The notes: generated by a model not told the origin, from the letters alone. DNA of 64,000 nt from Bacillus sp. 491mf (GCF_900112415.1 NZ_FOLV01000008.1:1-64000), one strand, 5' to 3'. Counted from the first letter of the stretch, positions 25,444-34,825 are shown. Numbers and translations: made by a program.

Positions 25444-25467
25444 GAAAAATCCCTCCACTATTTTAGT

Positions 25468-26163
25468 TTAAGCAGCACATAAGAAGCAGTTGTAAGAAGA
25501 TTTTTTGTGTAATAAAAGTAACGGTTGTTGTAGTGAGATTTTTGAAAATTGCAGTGCTGGTATGAGTTTTATTAATAATTCTGGTCTTTGTTGTTGAATT
25601 GATTTTACGAGTATTTCCATATCTTCTTCCATTTCTTTTGAAGTTACAAAACGTTCCTCTTCTTTTATCGTTTTCAGTTTGTTACGTGTTCGAAACAAGG
25701 ATGCTTTCACTGCTCCTTCTGACATAGATGTAATAGTTGCAATATCAGCTAAGCTATATTCAAACACATCCTTTAATAAAAAAATTACAGTTTGCATTTC
25801 ATTTAAGCAAGATAGCATCCTTTCGATTAAATCATATAATTCAGCGACGTTTTCATGTGGTTCATAAGACGCTTCTTTATTACCTTCTTTTTCAAATGCT
25901 TTTGTCCGCATTTGATCCAGCCATTGATTACGAGCTACTTTGTACAGCAACGTTAAACAAATACTTTGGTTCCATTCTGCATTCATATATTTTTTTAATA
26001 CTTTACATATCGTTTCTTGCGCCAAATCTTCTCCATCCCATGTACTTTTTGTTAAAAATGTACAATAACGCTTCAGTTCCGCATAATGTTTAATAATGAT
26101 AGATCTATTTAATTGTTGCATTTCTACATTAGATTGTGAAATCATCTTTCCTTCCATATTCAA
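25468..26163 (-). CDS. ECF-like sigma-70 factor with C-terminal extension
   Basis: About 231 residues. Region 2 is RYCTFLTKSTWDGEDLAQET...LLYKVARNQWLDQMR and region 4 is FEYSLADIATITSMSEGAVK, the ECF layout. About 75 residues follow region 4, ending in a Leu-rich stretch and CFLCAA, which is more than most ECF factors have. The start is unclear (TTG 26163 has AAGGAG; ATGs lie at 26157 and 26145). No anti-sigma gene is adjacent; instead clpP follows, so control by proteolysis or by the extension is possible. Confidence 0.82.
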   Translation of the reverse strand: MNMEGKMISQSNVEMQQLNRSIIIKHYAELKRYCTFLTKSTWDGEDLAQETICKVLKKYMNAEWNQSICLTLLYKVARNQWLDQMRTKAFEKEGNKEASYEPHENVAELYDLIERMLSCLNEMQTVIFLLKDVFEYSLADIATITSMSEGAVKASLFRTRNKLKTIKEEERFVTSKEMEEDMEILVKSIQQQRPELLIKLIPALQFSKISLQQPLLLLHKKSSYNCFLCAA

Positions 26164-26177
26164 AGTGATCACTCCTT

Positions 26178-26189
26178 TTAAGCGCGCTT
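26178..26189. promoter_or_regulatory. 12-bp palindrome ahead of the sigma factor gene
   Basis: TAAGCGCGCTTA is fully self-complementary and lies 15 bp before the TTG start, next to the ribosome site. It may be a protein-binding site. Confidence 0.3.
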
Positions 26190-26337
26190 ATTTAATAAAC
26201 GATTCAATAAAGAAAAAAGTTACGGGAGTTATGAATTTTTTATAATACATTTTATTTAGATTGCTACTCTTATGTTTACCTTTGACAGAGCACGGTGATA
26301 ATTATGTTATTCATATTCTATCGAAGGAGAGTATAAA

Positions 26338-26658
26338 ATGCCAAAAATAACTGTTTCAGGAAAAGGAACTTTTGAAGTGGTGGCAGGAACAAAATTAGTA
26401 TTGGCGCTTGAAGATAATGGCGTGAACATTCTTCATCGCTGTGGTGGAAAAGTAAAATGTACAACTTGCCGTGTGGAAATTTTAGAGGGTGATTTTTGTG
26501 AACCTAATAATATTGAAAAATTTGTATGTGCGGAAAAAGGTGTAGAAGATCACTTACGTCTATCATGTCAAGTATACGTAAATACAGATATGACAGTTCG
26601 TCCTATTTTAACAGTAGAGACATCAGGGCTGGACGCTGGACCAAGACCGGTTGAGTAA
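26338..26658 (+). CDS. Plant-type 2Fe-2S ferredoxin
   Basis: A 106-residue ferredoxin. Cys35, Cys41, Cys44 (HRCGGKVKCTTC) and Cys77 (RLSCQ) match the 2Fe-2S ligand pattern; Cys54 and Cys64 are extra. CGGKVKCTTCRVEILEG is typical of the YfhF/Fdx-like small soluble ferredoxins of bacilli. Ribosome site GAAGGAG. It stands alone with its own terminator. The electron partner is not evident. Confidence 0.92.
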   Translation: MPKITVSGKGTFEVVAGTKLVLALEDNGVNILHRCGGKVKCTTCRVEILEGDFCEPNNIEKFVCAEKGVEDHLRLSCQVYVNTDMTVRPILTVETSGLDAGPRPVE

Positions 26659-26697
26659 ACTTATTATTCATGTTGTTGTCGAAACGAAAAGCTTATG

Positions 26698-26760
26698 AAA
26701 AATAGCTATAACCCTAAAAGTACCATTAAACATAACGTACTTTCAGAGATATAGCTTTTT
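26698..26760. terminator. Bidirectional terminator between ferredoxin and helicase genes
   Basis: AAAAATAGCTATA...AGTAC pairs with GTACT...TATAGCTTTTT, a long imperfect stem with T-runs on both strands. Confidence 0.7.
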
Positions 26761-26779
26761 AATTTCATTTCCCTCTTAA

Positions 26780-28888
26780 TTAATCATCGATCCTTTCTTC
26801 ATACAGTTCTTTTGGAATTTGTTGAATTAAAGGAGAACATGTCCCCGAATAAAAAATCCATAAATCATGTAGGGAGCGAGTACAACCGACATATAACAAT
26901 TTGGCATCTTGCTTTGTTTGTTGATAATGAGCTGCATCTACATCCATAAGCAGTACTGCGTCGAATTCTAATCCTTTCGCTAAATAAACAGGAACGACTG
27001 AAATACCGCCTTCATATTTACTTTGATTCGCTTCTATTATATTTGTTGAAATACCAGCTTCTATAAGTTTTCCATATATCTCACGGCATTCTTCCTCTGT
27101 ACGTCCGATAATCGCGATCGTTTTTACATTTTGTTCTTGCATAGTCTTTACAGTCGATAAAATCGATTGCAATTGATCATTTGTTGAGACAACTTTTACA
27201 CTTTCACCGCTACGAAACACAGGATTAGCAAGTCCTACTGGAATATTTGCTGTTTGAATCACTTCATTTGCAAAATAAATAATCTCTTTTGTTGAGCGAT
27301 AACTTCTCGTTAATTCAAAGTACTGCGCATTGTGATCAAATACATCTTGAAACTGTTTCCAATCATCAATACCTTGATACTCATGAATAGCTTGTGATAA
27401 ATCACCTAAAATAGTGAAAGAATTTCCAAGTGTTATTTCCTTTAAAATGGAAAGTTGAAATGGTGAGAAATCTTGCGCTTCATCAATTACGACATGATGA
27501 AATTTTTGCCCAATCTTTATACCTTCTAGATAGTGATGTATATAAATGAGCGGTGCTAAATCTTCTAGCGCCACTTCTTTTTTTCGGCAGTTTTTTGCTG
27601 TTTCTTTTACAAGCTCGGTTGGCAACACACTGCAAATGTCATCTTGTTTCATTAAATTACTGTAGTAGGATAGTGCAGTCAACTTTGGCCAACTTTTTAA
27701 ATAACTATTCAGCCTTTGCGTCGCTTGTTTTTTTAGTTGTTTCTTTTTATTTGTATCAGAAACTATCTTGAGTTCCATTTCAATCCAACGCTTCATGCGT
27801 GCTACGATTCGCTCTCTTCGTCTTCCAACTGGATATTGTTTATATTCTGTTTCAAACCATTGCTGAATTACCTTTCCTTGTAAAAGTGAACCATCCCAAG
27901 GTTCAAAATCTTTCGTTAGTACTATACTTTTCTCATAGTCAGACAGACTTTTCTTTATAAATTGTTGAAACTCGATCGAGCCTTTTAATTTACCAGCCAT
28001 GATATCATCTTTATTTTTATGAATGGAGAATGCTTGTTGTAGTTGTGTATCCGTATTTTTTGCAAAAACAGTATTTTCTAAAGTATGTAATGCCCAGTCT
28101 TGAAACGTAGTTTGATGAATATCCCCAACGCCAAGCTCTGGTAACACACTAGAAATATAATCGAGAAATATACTGTTTGGTGCAAAAACGATCATTTTCT
28201 CAGCCTTGAGCTGCTCATGATATTGATAAATTAAAAAAGCAAGACGATGCAAAGCAATCGTTGTTTTTCCACTCCCTGCAACACCTTGAATAATAAGAGG
28301 AACATTCTTCTCAGCACGGATAATATCATTTTGTTCTGCTTGGATCGTTGAAACAATATCTTTTAACTTGTTATCTTTATTTTCACCTAAACGATAGAGA
28401 AGAAAATCATCGGCTAATGAAAGATCCTCATTTCCCCTTACATATGTATCGACAACTCGTTCGAGAGTTTGCTTTCGAATAGCAATGTTTCGTTTTAAAT
28501 GAACAATTCCTTCAACGATTCCTTCTGGAGAATCATAAAAAGCTGCATCTTCTCCTCCTGTAAATGAATAAAACATACTGGCAACAGGTGCCCGCCAATC
28601 AACAACGATCGGTTGCTGCGTTTCTTCATCAGAAGCACCCACTTTACCAATATAAACAGGTGCTGGCTGCGCGTGTCCCTCTTCTTGAAAATCTAATCGT
28701 CCAAAATAAGGTTCTTCACTGGCAATGCGAAGTCTTTGACGACTAGATTCTCGCATCGTTTCAAGCACTTGTTCTGTAAAATTTTCCCCATGATAAACCG
28801 GAATACTCTCTAACTTCTTCAATTGGTGATTAATTTGTGAAAGCGTATGATTTAATTTCTCTAGCTCTAGCTCATAAATGCCTTTCAT
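26780..28888 (-). CDS. helD: UvrD/HelD-like superfamily I helicase
   Basis: A 702-residue ATPase. Walker A is GVAGSGKTTIALHRLAFL near residue 205, Walker B is VVIDEAQDFSPFQ, the SF1 motif LTRSYRSTKEI and late motif VLLMDVDAAHY...YVGCTRSL are present. The N-terminal coiled region (LEKLNHTLSQINHQLKKLE) before a GKVG...QPIVVDWRAPVA segment is the HelD arm that enters RNA polymerase. HelD frees stalled RNA polymerase. It is shorter than the 774-residue B. subtilis HelD, so it may be a second, smaller paralogue. GGGAGGGG precedes the ATG. Confidence 0.85.
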   Translation of the reverse strand: MKGIYELELEKLNHTLSQINHQLKKLESIPVYHGENFTEQVLETMRESSRQRLRIASEEPYFGRLDFQEEGHAQPAPVYIGKVGASDEETQQPIVVDWRAPVASMFYSFTGGEDAAFYDSPEGIVEGIVHLKRNIAIRKQTLERVVDTYVRGNEDLSLADDFLLYRLGENKDNKLKDIVSTIQAEQNDIIRAEKNVPLIIQGVAGSGKTTIALHRLAFLIYQYHEQLKAEKMIVFAPNSIFLDYISSVLPELGVGDIHQTTFQDWALHTLENTVFAKNTDTQLQQAFSIHKNKDDIMAGKLKGSIEFQQFIKKSLSDYEKSIVLTKDFEPWDGSLLQGKVIQQWFETEYKQYPVGRRRERIVARMKRWIEMELKIVSDTNKKKQLKKQATQRLNSYLKSWPKLTALSYYSNLMKQDDICSVLPTELVKETAKNCRKKEVALEDLAPLIYIHHYLEGIKIGQKFHHVVIDEAQDFSPFQLSILKEITLGNSFTILGDLSQAIHEYQGIDDWKQFQDVFDHNAQYFELTRSYRSTKEIIYFANEVIQTANIPVGLANPVFRSGESVKVVSTNDQLQSILSTVKTMQEQNVKTIAIIGRTEEECREIYGKLIEAGISTNIIEANQSKYEGGISVVPVYLAKGLEFDAVLLMDVDAAHYQQTKQDAKLLYVGCTRSLHDLWIFYSGTCSPLIQQIPKELYEERIDD

Positions 28889-29284
28889 TTTTGGAATCCC
28901 CTCCCATTCGTTGGAATTTTCAGTCGAAGTTTAATTGTATTAAAAATAAAGCTTATAAGTCAAGGGTTTAGAGGGGATTTTCTAAAAAATTCATATTAAC
29001 TCCTTAATCCATGCTGATGAAGGAAATTGTTCTTTTAATGATCACCTTACATGCCCATCAACTAAAAAAATAGAAGGTCCCTTAAACGGTAAAAGTAAGC
29101 ATTCCTCCATCAAAATGGAAACAAAATTTTCGTTATGGAAATGCCTCGAAATATTAGCTTGAATACCTTCCTATAAACTTGATAGTTATGGGATGGCAAG
29201 AAAAATTAGCTCTAGCTTTTCAGAAAATGTTTGAACTTAGGTTTTATGTCATTCGATCAGCAGGACCCTATCGTTATCAAGATA
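28889..29284. other. Gap with gene relics upstream of a bcr1 copy
   Basis: No intact gene. Around 29160-29250 two overlapping + strand frames look protein-like: IPSYKLDSYGMARKISSSF and, from an ATG at 29188, MGWQEKLALAFQKMFELRFY and on into bcr1. They may be pieces of a lost gene. Confidence 0.3.
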
Positions 29285-29301
29285 ATAAAGTGAAACTTTA
29301 A
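29188..29301 (+). pseudogene. Short open frame ending inside bcr1
   Basis: Thirty-seven codons from ATG 29188 (MGWQEKLALAFQ...) to TAA 29299-29301. The last five codons are the bcr1 end itself. There is no ribosome site. It is best read as the truncated remains of a gene cut by the repeat. Confidence 0.3.
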
Positions 29302-29533
29302 TCAGTGGGGGTTTTCTTCAGCCCTCACCAATCGGGCTTTTACGGGCAGTTTATCTCCCGCCTAACTTCTTAAGAAAAGCGGAAGCAGCTCGTTCAGAAT
29401 CGCAGGACGTTGGAGCCCCTTTTTTGCCTCGTCCGAGGGGGCGAAACGGCCGAAGATTCTAGCCGCTAGAGCTGGACAATGCTTTCGCTGAATTTTGAGG
29501 TGGGAGTATTACTGCCCGTTAATGCGGGATAAA
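29285..29533. repeat. bcr1-type repeat with nested insert (249 bp)
   Basis: ATAAA at 29285 and 29529 bound the element. It starts GTGAAACTTTAATCAGTGGG and ends ACTGCCCGTTAATGCGGG. About 120 bp of GC-richer sequence (from AAGAAAAGCGGAAGC to GCTGAATTTTGAGG) replace the small inner loop of the 155-bp copy. One arm of the outer hairpin (CCCCCACTGATTA) is missing. Confidence 0.8.
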
Positions 29534-29859
29534 ACAAAATCCACATTATCCAACACCTTAATCATTTTATGGGACAATTCCTGTCATAATAAATTAAATC
29601 TAATAGATACTCACGATATTTGAATACTTAAAAGTTTTAGACGTAAGGAAGAATTATATGATAATATATCTATATAAATTCCTATTTTTTGTATTTGTGT
29701 TTAATTTTGGGTGTTGTTTGTAAGAATATATAGCATCATTTAGTTAGAAATTAATGTTTTCTCCTTACAGGGTATACACCACACTATTTTATAATAAGAA
29801 AAAGTATAAATCTCTAAAATAAATTTACTCATAATTTAAAAATATTGGGGGATTCTTTT
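29534..29859. other. AT-rich leader region, no gene seen
   Basis: No supported open frame. It probably holds the promoter of the small membrane protein gene that starts at 29860. Confidence 0.3.
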
Positions 29860-30078
29860 ATGACTAATAATACGTATGATAATTCAATTTACAAAAAGCA
29901 CTTTTATAATACTATTTGGTCAATTCCTTTAGTGGTTGTAGCTTTATTTATATTATCCTCTATAGAATTAGAATTATCTAATTTTTTACTAATTACTTTT
30001 GTTTCTATTGTTATATTACTTTTTCAATTAGTTTATTTTTACAAGAAGTGGAAATCGGATAGAAACCAGAAAAGATAA
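29860..30078 (+). CDS. Small two-helix membrane protein
   Basis: Seventy-two residues with two membrane helices (IWSIPLVVVALFILSSI and FLLITFVSIVILLFQLVYFY) and a basic end KKWKSDRNQKR. ATG 29860 is chosen over TTG 29845 because GGGGG lies 8 bp before it. No family is recognised. The gene after it encodes a soluble acidic protein; the pair might be an accessory unit, but there is no evidence for a function. Confidence 0.6.
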   Translation: MTNNTYDNSIYKKHFYNTIWSIPLVVVALFILSSIELELSNFLLITFVSIVILLFQLVYFYKKWKSDRNQKR

Positions 30079-30196
30079 CGTTAATTTTGATAAATCAATA
30101 GGGTAATTGTAATTTTATGTTAAAACGAATGTGGAAATTGAGAAGAAATGTACTTAGATTAATGAGGCAGTTATCTTGAACAAAGGGAGTGAGGAA

Positions 30197-30598
30197 TTGG
30201 ACGAAAAGAAACTATTAAAATTAGTTTTAGAAATTCAAGAGCTACAAGATTTTGGGAAAGATTTTGAACATAAACTTACTGTATTTGAAAATAGTGTTCC
30301 CTATCCATATGCAAAAGAATTATTTTTTGCTGACTACGGTGCAGAATACATTGTAAAAAGAGCTATTAACCATAAAACTATAAAGTTAGGTGAGTTAAAT
30401 AAAGACGAGTTAGTTACCTTGGTTCAAAAACTTATGGATGGGGAAGGAGAAGAATGGGAGCTGACAATTTGGTTGGACATGGTTGAATCGTCTGTTGTTG
30501 ACCCTAAAATAAGTGATTATATTTTCTGGAGTGATGAAGAATTAACCGCCAGAGAAATTATAGACAAAGCATTGGCTTATAAACCATTACAATTATAA
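30197..30598 (+). CDS. Hypothetical soluble acidic protein
   Basis: About 133 residues from TTG 30197, which has GGGAG 7 bp ahead (a TTG at 30176 is less likely). It is acidic and mainly helical, with ELFFADYGAEYIVKRAINHK in the middle and DYIFWSDEELTAREIIDKAL at the end. Its size, charge and orphan location recall immunity proteins of contact or secreted toxins, but no toxin gene is nearby and no family is recognised. Confidence 0.6.
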   Translation: MDEKKLLKLVLEIQELQDFGKDFEHKLTVFENSVPYPYAKELFFADYGAEYIVKRAINHKTIKLGELNKDELVTLVQKLMDGEGEEWELTIWLDMVESSVVDPKISDYIFWSDEELTAREIIDKALAYKPLQL

Positions 30599-30732
30599 AG
30601 TGTGTTGCTCCAAGTAGAGTTAACTCTCTTTTTTAAGAATGAATTGTGTAAAATCAATATGTTTAGAACTTTGTTTGAATTTGGTCTTTAATTTTAATTA
30701 AGCTAAAGGGTACTTTAATTGAATAAGACAAT

Positions 30733-30769
30733 AAAAGACGCTCAGAGTTTTTTTAACTCTGGGCGTTTT
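30733..30769 (+). terminator. Terminator after the orphan gene pair
   Basis: AAAAGACGCTCAGAGTT pairs with AACTCTGGGCGTTTT around five T. It is 135 bp after the 30598 stop. Confidence 0.75.
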
Positions 30770-30934
30770 CATATGCTAATTATAATGTGATTTTACAGGT
30801 CAATTCGGTTTCTAATTTTATTGTGAATTTATCTTCTAAATATAATTTTGTACTTCAAAACTGAACCCGTTACTCTAACCAGGATACGCCTTTTTTTATT
30901 CCATTGTGTATATAACATAAACAATTCCTTATCA

Positions 30935-31145
30935 TTAATTACATTTAGAAAGCGCGAATTTAGTTGTAACATTCATTCTCTTCGTAAATGAAGAATTCAC
31001 TATTGCTTGAAATTGTACAAAAATATTACCGTTTTTTTGTACTTTGAATACGCGTCCATAAGGTGAATTAGCATTGTATGTGCCAATTACTTGGTTGTCT
31101 GCATCAAAGACTGTATAAGAAATCGGGAATCTTAAATTTTCAAGG
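30935..31145 (-). pseudogene. C-terminal relic of a lost gene
   Basis: The minus strand stays open for about 70 codons: FPISYTVFDADNQVIGTYNA, then YGRVFKVQKNGNIFVQFQ and KFALSKCN, stop at 30935-30937. A stop (TAG) lies at its upstream edge, while the other frame there reads PENNVAP, so one frameshift separates them. It was a beta-rich, probably secreted protein whose 5' part is gone, replaced by the DinB gene end. The family is not recognised. Confidence 0.5.
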
Positions 31146-31169
31146 AGCTACGTTATTTTCAGGAGTTTA

Positions 31170-31640
31170 CTAATTCTTTACTCCTGTATGTTCAATAATG
31201 CGCTTCATCGCTTGAATTTGTCCTAAGTGATTTGCTTCATGCATTAACGTGAGACCTGCTAATTCTCCAAAGGTTTCAAGTCCCATAAATGGTTTTTCCA
31301 GTGTTTCATTTAACCTTTCGGCAGGAATTTGTTGAAGACGAGCTAATTGATCTTTCAACTCTATAATGAGTTTATCCATGGTAGGTACATCATTTTTCCA
31401 GTCAGCCGGTTTTGTACCGTTTCCAAATAATTCGATATAATTTGCGGGAAGATGGGTTGTTTTATGCGGAAAGCCAAGCATAAACTGTTCAGCAACCGTT
31501 AATACATGGCCAATATGCCATTTGATCGTGTTGTTAAAACCATCTGGCTGCACATTTACTATTTCCTTCGAAAGTGATTCTACGTTTTTAATAAAATAAC
31601 TTCTTGTCATCTTAAATTGTTTAAATAGTAGTTTATTCAT
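31170..31640 (-). CDS. DinB family protein
   Basis: A 156-residue four-helix protein of the DinB/YfiT group. The metal His residues are in KWHIGHVL and LMHEANHLGQIQAM. DinB proteins bind a divalent metal and several act as thiol-dependent transferases (bacillithiol S-transferases in bacilli). A GGGGAATAAGG site precedes the ATG. It appears monocistronic. The substrate is unknown. Confidence 0.85.
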   Translation of the reverse strand: MNKLLFKQFKMTRSYFIKNVESLSKEIVNVQPDGFNNTIKWHIGHVLTVAEQFMLGFPHKTTHLPANYIELFGNGTKPADWKNDVPTMDKLIIELKDQLARLQQIPAERLNETLEKPFMGLETFGELAGLTLMHEANHLGQIQAMKRIIEHTGVKN

Positions 31641-31800
31641 ACCTTATTCCCCTTTCAAATTCCTCTCATTCCTTTATATATGAAAAATCATGATACATTA
31701 GAATACACATAAAACAAATATTGATTCTATATAAAACCATTTTAATTTTCCGACCTATAAGGCAGAATACAACATGATCACTACTTGCTTTCTTATATTG

Positions 31801-31863
31801 TTTCCAAGGACGTGACCGCTTCTAAGCATGGCCAGATGCTCTCGTCCGCCTAAAAAGAAAGAG
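31801..31863 (-). repeat. Second repeat family, copy 1 (minus orientation)
   Basis: On the minus strand it reads TTTCTTTTTAGGCGGACGAG then AGCATCTGGCCATGC and a short tail. The first 40 bases match the copies at 45589 and 56931 closely. This copy lacks the GGTTTAAAACAAAG end. Confidence 0.6.
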
Positions 31864-31918
31864 GGTTTTTATATCGATTTTTTAATTTGTATTTATATAC
31901 CCCCCTACTATCACACTA

Positions 31919-34036
31919 CTATTTCTTCATTTGAAAATAAGCACGAATCATAAAGTAACTTATATGATCAGGAAGTTGTTCTTTTATAGCTTTCAATCCA
32001 CCTTCAGCTTTCTCAATTGCAGCTCTGATCATAGATTCATATTCTTTCGGAACAAAACCTGGCCAATCTACTTCCATTCCTTCTTCAAAACAACGAATTA
32101 AATGATTTTCTACCGTTTGCATAGACAACTCACGTGATTCAGCAATTTGAGAAAGTTCTTTCCCTTGCTTATACATTTCATATGTAGCATGATGAGAATT
32201 TTTCATTGTCTTTTTTGACTGCTTTCGTTCTGTTATAACTTCGGTCGTTATCATCGCTTCTATATCGGGATGCTGTTCGAGGAAGTTTGTGACAACTTGT
32301 AAAAATATACTACCGTATTTTTCAAGCTTATGTTCACCAATTCCCTTTACTCCTAGCATTTCCTCTCGTGTTTTCGGCAATTTTGCACACATATCTTTCA
32401 ATGTTTGATCAGAGAAAATAACAAATGGCGGCACTCCTTCTCCTTGGGCGATTTCTTTACGCACATGACGCAACTCTTCAAATAGTGGATGATCTTTCAC
32501 TATTTGTTTTGTTTCTACTCTTTCTTTCCGAAAAATTAGTTGGTTCCCGAGTAAAACATCTTTTCCTTTTGCTGTTACTTTTAATGTCGGATATGTGCCA
32601 TGTTCAACTGCAATAAGTTCTTCTGAAATTAAAAACTCAATGAACTCACTTATTTCTTTAACACTCTGATTTGAAAGCAATCCGTACGTTGGTAACGTGT
32701 GAAAATTAAATTCCATCACCTTTTTATTTTTTGATCCTGATAATACTTGGGCAATCATTTGTTTTCCGAACCGTTGATTTGTTCGAATCATGCATGACAG
32801 CACCATTTGTGCTTCTTTTGTAACATTGACACTATTTCGATCGTCTGTACAATTGCCGCAGCGGCCACAATCTTGTTTTGGCTCTTCACCAAAATATTGT
32901 AGAATGAATGATTGTAAGCAATTCTCAGTATGGCAATAATCTGTCATATGTTGCAATTTTTCTAGTTCATTAGAAAATCGCGATGCTCCAGTTGACTGAT
33001 CAATTAAATATCTCTGTACTTGTACATCTTGCGGTGAATATAACAAGATACATTCACTATCTAATCCGTCACGACCAGCACGCCCTGCTTCTTGATAGTA
33101 ACTTTCCATGTTTTTTGGAAGCTGATAATGCACCACATACCGAATGTTTGATTTGTCGATTCCCATACCAAATGCAGATGTCGCAATCATTACATTTACT
33201 TCGTCCCGTAAAAAACGTTCTTGCTGTTCATTTCGGTCGTTATCATTCATACCAGCATGATAACGTGCGACAGAAACGTCTTCTTTATTCAATTTTTCAT
33301 ACAGCTGATCAACAACTTTGCGCGTCGCTGCATAAATAATTCCCGCTTCTTTTTTATTTTGACGAATATAACCTGATAAATAGGCGTCGCGGTCCTGTCC
33401 CTTCACTACAGAAAACGATAAATTTTCTCGTTCAAATGTCGTCATTATTGTATTCTGCTTTGCAATTCCTAAAGTGTCACAAATATCTTGTCGCACTTGC
33501 GGCGTTGCTGTTGCTGTCAATGCAAGTACAATTGGCTGAACTGGAAGATAATCAAGTACACGATGAATATGTAAATAACTCGGACGAAAATCATGCCCCC
33601 ATTGCGATATACAGTGGGCTTCATCAATTGCAATTAACGGGATTTTCATATCAATGAGTTGATCAACGAAATCAATCGAATCAAGACGCTCTGGGGCAAT
33701 ATATAACAATTTATAATGCCCCTGTTTCGCTAACTGAATGCGCTGATTTGCTTCTGCAATTGAAATAGAACTGTTAATATATGTAGCTGGAATACCATTT
33801 TGGGTTAAAGTATCAACTTGATCTTTCATGAGAGAAATGAGCGGAGAAATAACTAATGTTGTTCCCTCTAACACTAATGCTGGAATTTGATAACATAAAG
33901 ATTTCCCGCCGCCAGTTGGCATAATACAAACCGTATCCTTACCGTCCAATACATTTTTTATCGTTTCCTCTTGGCCGCGTCTAAATGACGTATATCCGAA
34001 AAAAGAAGATAACATTTGTTCTGCTTTTGTAAACAA
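31919..34036 (-). CDS. recQ: ATP-dependent DNA helicase RecQ
   Basis: A 705-residue 3'-5' DNA helicase. TFKRGQ-like start (FGYTSFRRGQEETI), Walker A MPTGGGKSLCYQ, box IAIDEAHCISQWGHDFRPSY, and YYQEAGRAGRDG are RecQ motifs. Four Cys (HTENCLQSF...CGRCGNC with one more) form the zinc site, then winged helix, HRDC domain and a C-terminal helical extension. The TTG at 34036 (MFTKAEQ) is used because AGGTGA lies ahead of it; an ATG further upstream gives extra residues without a ribosome site. Confidence 0.9.
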   Translation of the reverse strand: MFTKAEQMLSSFFGYTSFRRGQEETIKNVLDGKDTVCIMPTGGGKSLCYQIPALVLEGTTLVISPLISLMKDQVDTLTQNGIPATYINSSISIAEANQRIQLAKQGHYKLLYIAPERLDSIDFVDQLIDMKIPLIAIDEAHCISQWGHDFRPSYLHIHRVLDYLPVQPIVLALTATATPQVRQDICDTLGIAKQNTIMTTFERENLSFSVVKGQDRDAYLSGYIRQNKKEAGIIYAATRKVVDQLYEKLNKEDVSVARYHAGMNDNDRNEQQERFLRDEVNVMIATSAFGMGIDKSNIRYVVHYQLPKNMESYYQEAGRAGRDGLDSECILLYSPQDVQVQRYLIDQSTGASRFSNELEKLQHMTDYCHTENCLQSFILQYFGEEPKQDCGRCGNCTDDRNSVNVTKEAQMVLSCMIRTNQRFGKQMIAQVLSGSKNKKVMEFNFHTLPTYGLLSNQSVKEISEFIEFLISEELIAVEHGTYPTLKVTAKGKDVLLGNQLIFRKERVETKQIVKDHPLFEELRHVRKEIAQGEGVPPFVIFSDQTLKDMCAKLPKTREEMLGVKGIGEHKLEKYGSIFLQVVTNFLEQHPDIEAMITTEVITERKQSKKTMKNSHHATYEMYKQGKELSQIAESRELSMQTVENHLIRCFEEGMEVDWPGFVPKEYESMIRAAIEKAEGGLKAIKEQLPDHISYFMIRAYFQMKK

Positions 34037-34390
34037 AAAAGTTTCACCTGCTTTTCTTAGTATTTCATCTATTCGTATTATACCATTAGTCAAAAGTCAT
34101 TGTACTCTCTACTTCTCTAATGCTTACGAATAATTATTACAACTCATATGATAGAGAAAACCGGTTTTAGAAATAAAATTAATAAAAAAATGACTAATAA
34201 CAAAATAATCATTTGCTATTTGACATGATTATTTCCATTGTGATTTAAGTAATAACCATAACTTTTCAAAACAGATTACATGTATATAACCCAACATAAT
34301 TAACAGATTCTTCTCTAAATCCACCTTACCTCTTTACATTTAACATATATCGATATATTTTATTAGTATCTTTTTTTATACTGGACTAAT
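34037..34390. other. Upstream region of recQ, no gene seen
   Basis: AT-rich. No intact open frame on either strand. It should contain the recQ promoter. Confidence 0.3.
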
Positions 34391-34427
34391 AGGCAGTAAG
34401 CCCCCACTGATGGAAGTTTTACTTTAT
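34391..34427 (-). repeat. Truncated bcr1-type end
   Basis: GGCAGTAAGCCCCCACTGAT then GGAAGTTTTACTTTAT matches the short bcr1 form in minus orientation, but the TTTATCCCGCATTAAC part is missing. It ends 6 bp before the AGGAGG of the next gene. Confidence 0.55.
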
Positions 34428-34446
34428 ATTTATAGGAGGCAATATA

Positions 34447-34806
34447 TTGATTAACGCAATAGGTATCGCTTTTATTCTTTCTAATAAGCCTGAGAAGAAG
34501 AAAAAAGTTTATCTTAATGATAGATTTACACTAATAGACGTTTTTGAATCTAAAGATGTATATGATTCTGAAGGTAACCCACTTGTAGAGCTAACATGTA
34601 AATATAGCATTTATTTGGATGAAAAATATTATTGTAAATCTCTCGAAGACTATACTGGACAAATATTCCCTTTCCTAAAGGAAAAAATCGGAAAAGGCCT
34701 TGTTAGAAATTTAAATTATTACTCTTCACATATTGATGTATACGATAAAAAACCACCAGTGAAAGAGATAAGAAATCTAATGGAGCAGGTAATTAACTAT
34801 TACTAA
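34447..34806 (+). CDS. Hypothetical protein
   Basis: A 119-residue protein from TTG 34447, with AGGAGG 7 bp ahead. It has an N-terminal short hydrophobic stretch (INAIGIAFILSN), then charged strands (VYLNDRFTLIDVFESKDVY) and a helical end. No family is recognised. A truncated bcr1 repeat lies immediately upstream, so its original promoter region may have been replaced. Followed by its own terminator. Confidence 0.6.
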   Translation: MINAIGIAFILSNKPEKKKKVYLNDRFTLIDVFESKDVYDSEGNPLVELTCKYSIYLDEKYYCKSLEDYTGQIFPFLKEKIGKGLVRNLNYYSSHIDVYDKKPPVKEIRNLMEQVINYY

Positions 34807-34825
34807 CATTTAGAATGATAAAATA

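Noticed and set aside
29285-29533. CRISPR-like array suspected from repeated hairpins
   Set aside because: The repeated units are the bcr1 ends and its insert, not regularly spaced short repeats; no cas gene is present.
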